NCBI GenBank assembly: GCA_034440115.1
Contig: JAWXBM010000069.1
Location: forward strand, 1-11,645
From: JAWXBM01 sp034440115
GTDB taxonomy: Bacteria > Pseudomonadota > Gammaproteobacteria > Xanthomonadales > SZUA-36
DNA length: 11,645 nucleotides
Direction: 5' to 3'
Shown: positions 11,292-11,645 of the stretch, piece by piece
Numbering within the stretch: the stretch's first letter is position 1
Layout: each line of letters starts with the position of its first letter
Made by a program: the position numbers and the translations under genes
Notes under the pieces: generated by a model
The model's database searches: none
Seen by the model: only the letters and a program-made list of their open reading frames with translations
What the model was told of the DNA's origin: nothing

Positions 11292-11645
11292 GCGGGCAGG
11301 AAGGCCGCAACAAGCCTTTCGAGTTGACGCCGGGCCTGCAGAGACGTGATGGCGGTTGCCGTTTTCCTGGGTGCACTGCCAGCCACTTCGTTCATGCACA
11401 TCACATTCATTACTGGGCCAACGGTGGCGAAACCAACATGGAGAATCTGCATCTACTGTGTACCCCTGCATCAATCACCTGGTACATGAAGGCGGCTTTG
11501 GCTTGCAAAAGCTTGCGAATGGCAGTATTCAGTTCAGCAATTCTGCAGGCAAGCTGATACCAGCTAACCCAGCAGGAAATTCCCGCGGGAACGCCGACGA
11601 ACTGTTCAATCTGAATCATAAACAGGGTATTCGAATCACAGCAAA
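11292..11645 (+). pseudogene. HNH endonuclease of the DUF222 type, 5'-truncated and frameshifted, runs off the window
   Basis: From about 11324 the frame reads RRDGGCRFPGC, HAHHIHYWANGGETN and LHLLC, the zinc-coordinating C-terminal HNH domain of DUF222 (13E12-like) nucleases, normally 400-500 residues. Everything upstream of the domain is gone. At about 11462-11475 one base is missing: the family's C-xx-HHxxLVHEGGFG continues in another frame as HLVHEGGFGLQKLANG and stays open to 11645. A functional nuclease is therefore unlikely. Similar genes are often embedded with mobile introns or repeats in gammaproteobacteria; here it marks the far edge of the TA island. Confidence 0.7.

Overview
The window looks like a chromosomal segment from a mid-GC proteobacterium, most likely a gammaproteobacterium. 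This rests on general impression: the HipA, HigBA, HicAB and integron-cassette proteins read like gammaproteobacterial families, but no rRNA or other marker fixes the taxon. Roughly one third is ordinary metabolism and two thirds is accessory DNA packed with toxin-antitoxin (TA) genes.

Layout. (1) 1-1337: the last codons of a HipB-like antitoxin, overlapping a complete HipA kinase. (2) 1357-3985: branched-chain amino acid synthesis. The acetolactate synthase small subunit (ilvH, minus strand) and large subunit (ilvB/ilvI type, plus strand) are transcribed divergently instead of as the usual ilvIH operon. The gap between them holds a degenerate 13-bp tandem repeat. (3) 4149 to about 5730: three integron gene cassettes in one orientation with no integrase in view. 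They encode a zinc-ribbon/DUF4145 protein, a small membrane protein and a small ExoI-like protein. Two complete attC sites are visible. The third is cut after its first half-site by a short G-rich repeat.

(4) 5731-11291: a TA island without recognisable complete attC sites. In order it holds: a HigB-type toxin gene with its middle deleted plus intact HigA; intact HicAB; a BrnT remnant plus intact BrnA-like antitoxin; a second, unrelated HigB-like gene missing its core plus intact HTH antitoxin; a lone HTH protein; an intact HigBA; a truncated antisense ribbon-helix-helix antitoxin; and an intact YlcI/YnfO-like antitoxin with a RelE/ParE toxin. (5) 11292-11645: the frameshifted C-terminal end of an HNH endonuclease, running off the window.

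Two repeat families punctuate the TA island. Element R (75-115 bp, four copies, all in one orientation) precedes four of the modules. By eye it folds into small hairpins whose paired bases change together between copies. Motif W (about 25 bp, core TTGGGGYCRGA or ATGGGGCCGRMTA) lies at module borders and at points where attC sites or genes are broken. Palindromic operators sit directly upstream of four of the TA modules, in two cases over the -10 box of a promoter that would give an almost leaderless transcript.

The most notable pattern is that three toxin genes have lost their coding core or 5' end while every adjacent antitoxin is intact and still coupled, inside an island built from repeated structured elements. 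This could be ordinary decay, or selection for silent antitoxin-only loci. The R element is the best candidate for something undescribed. All conclusions come from reading the sequence; no database search or folding program was run.
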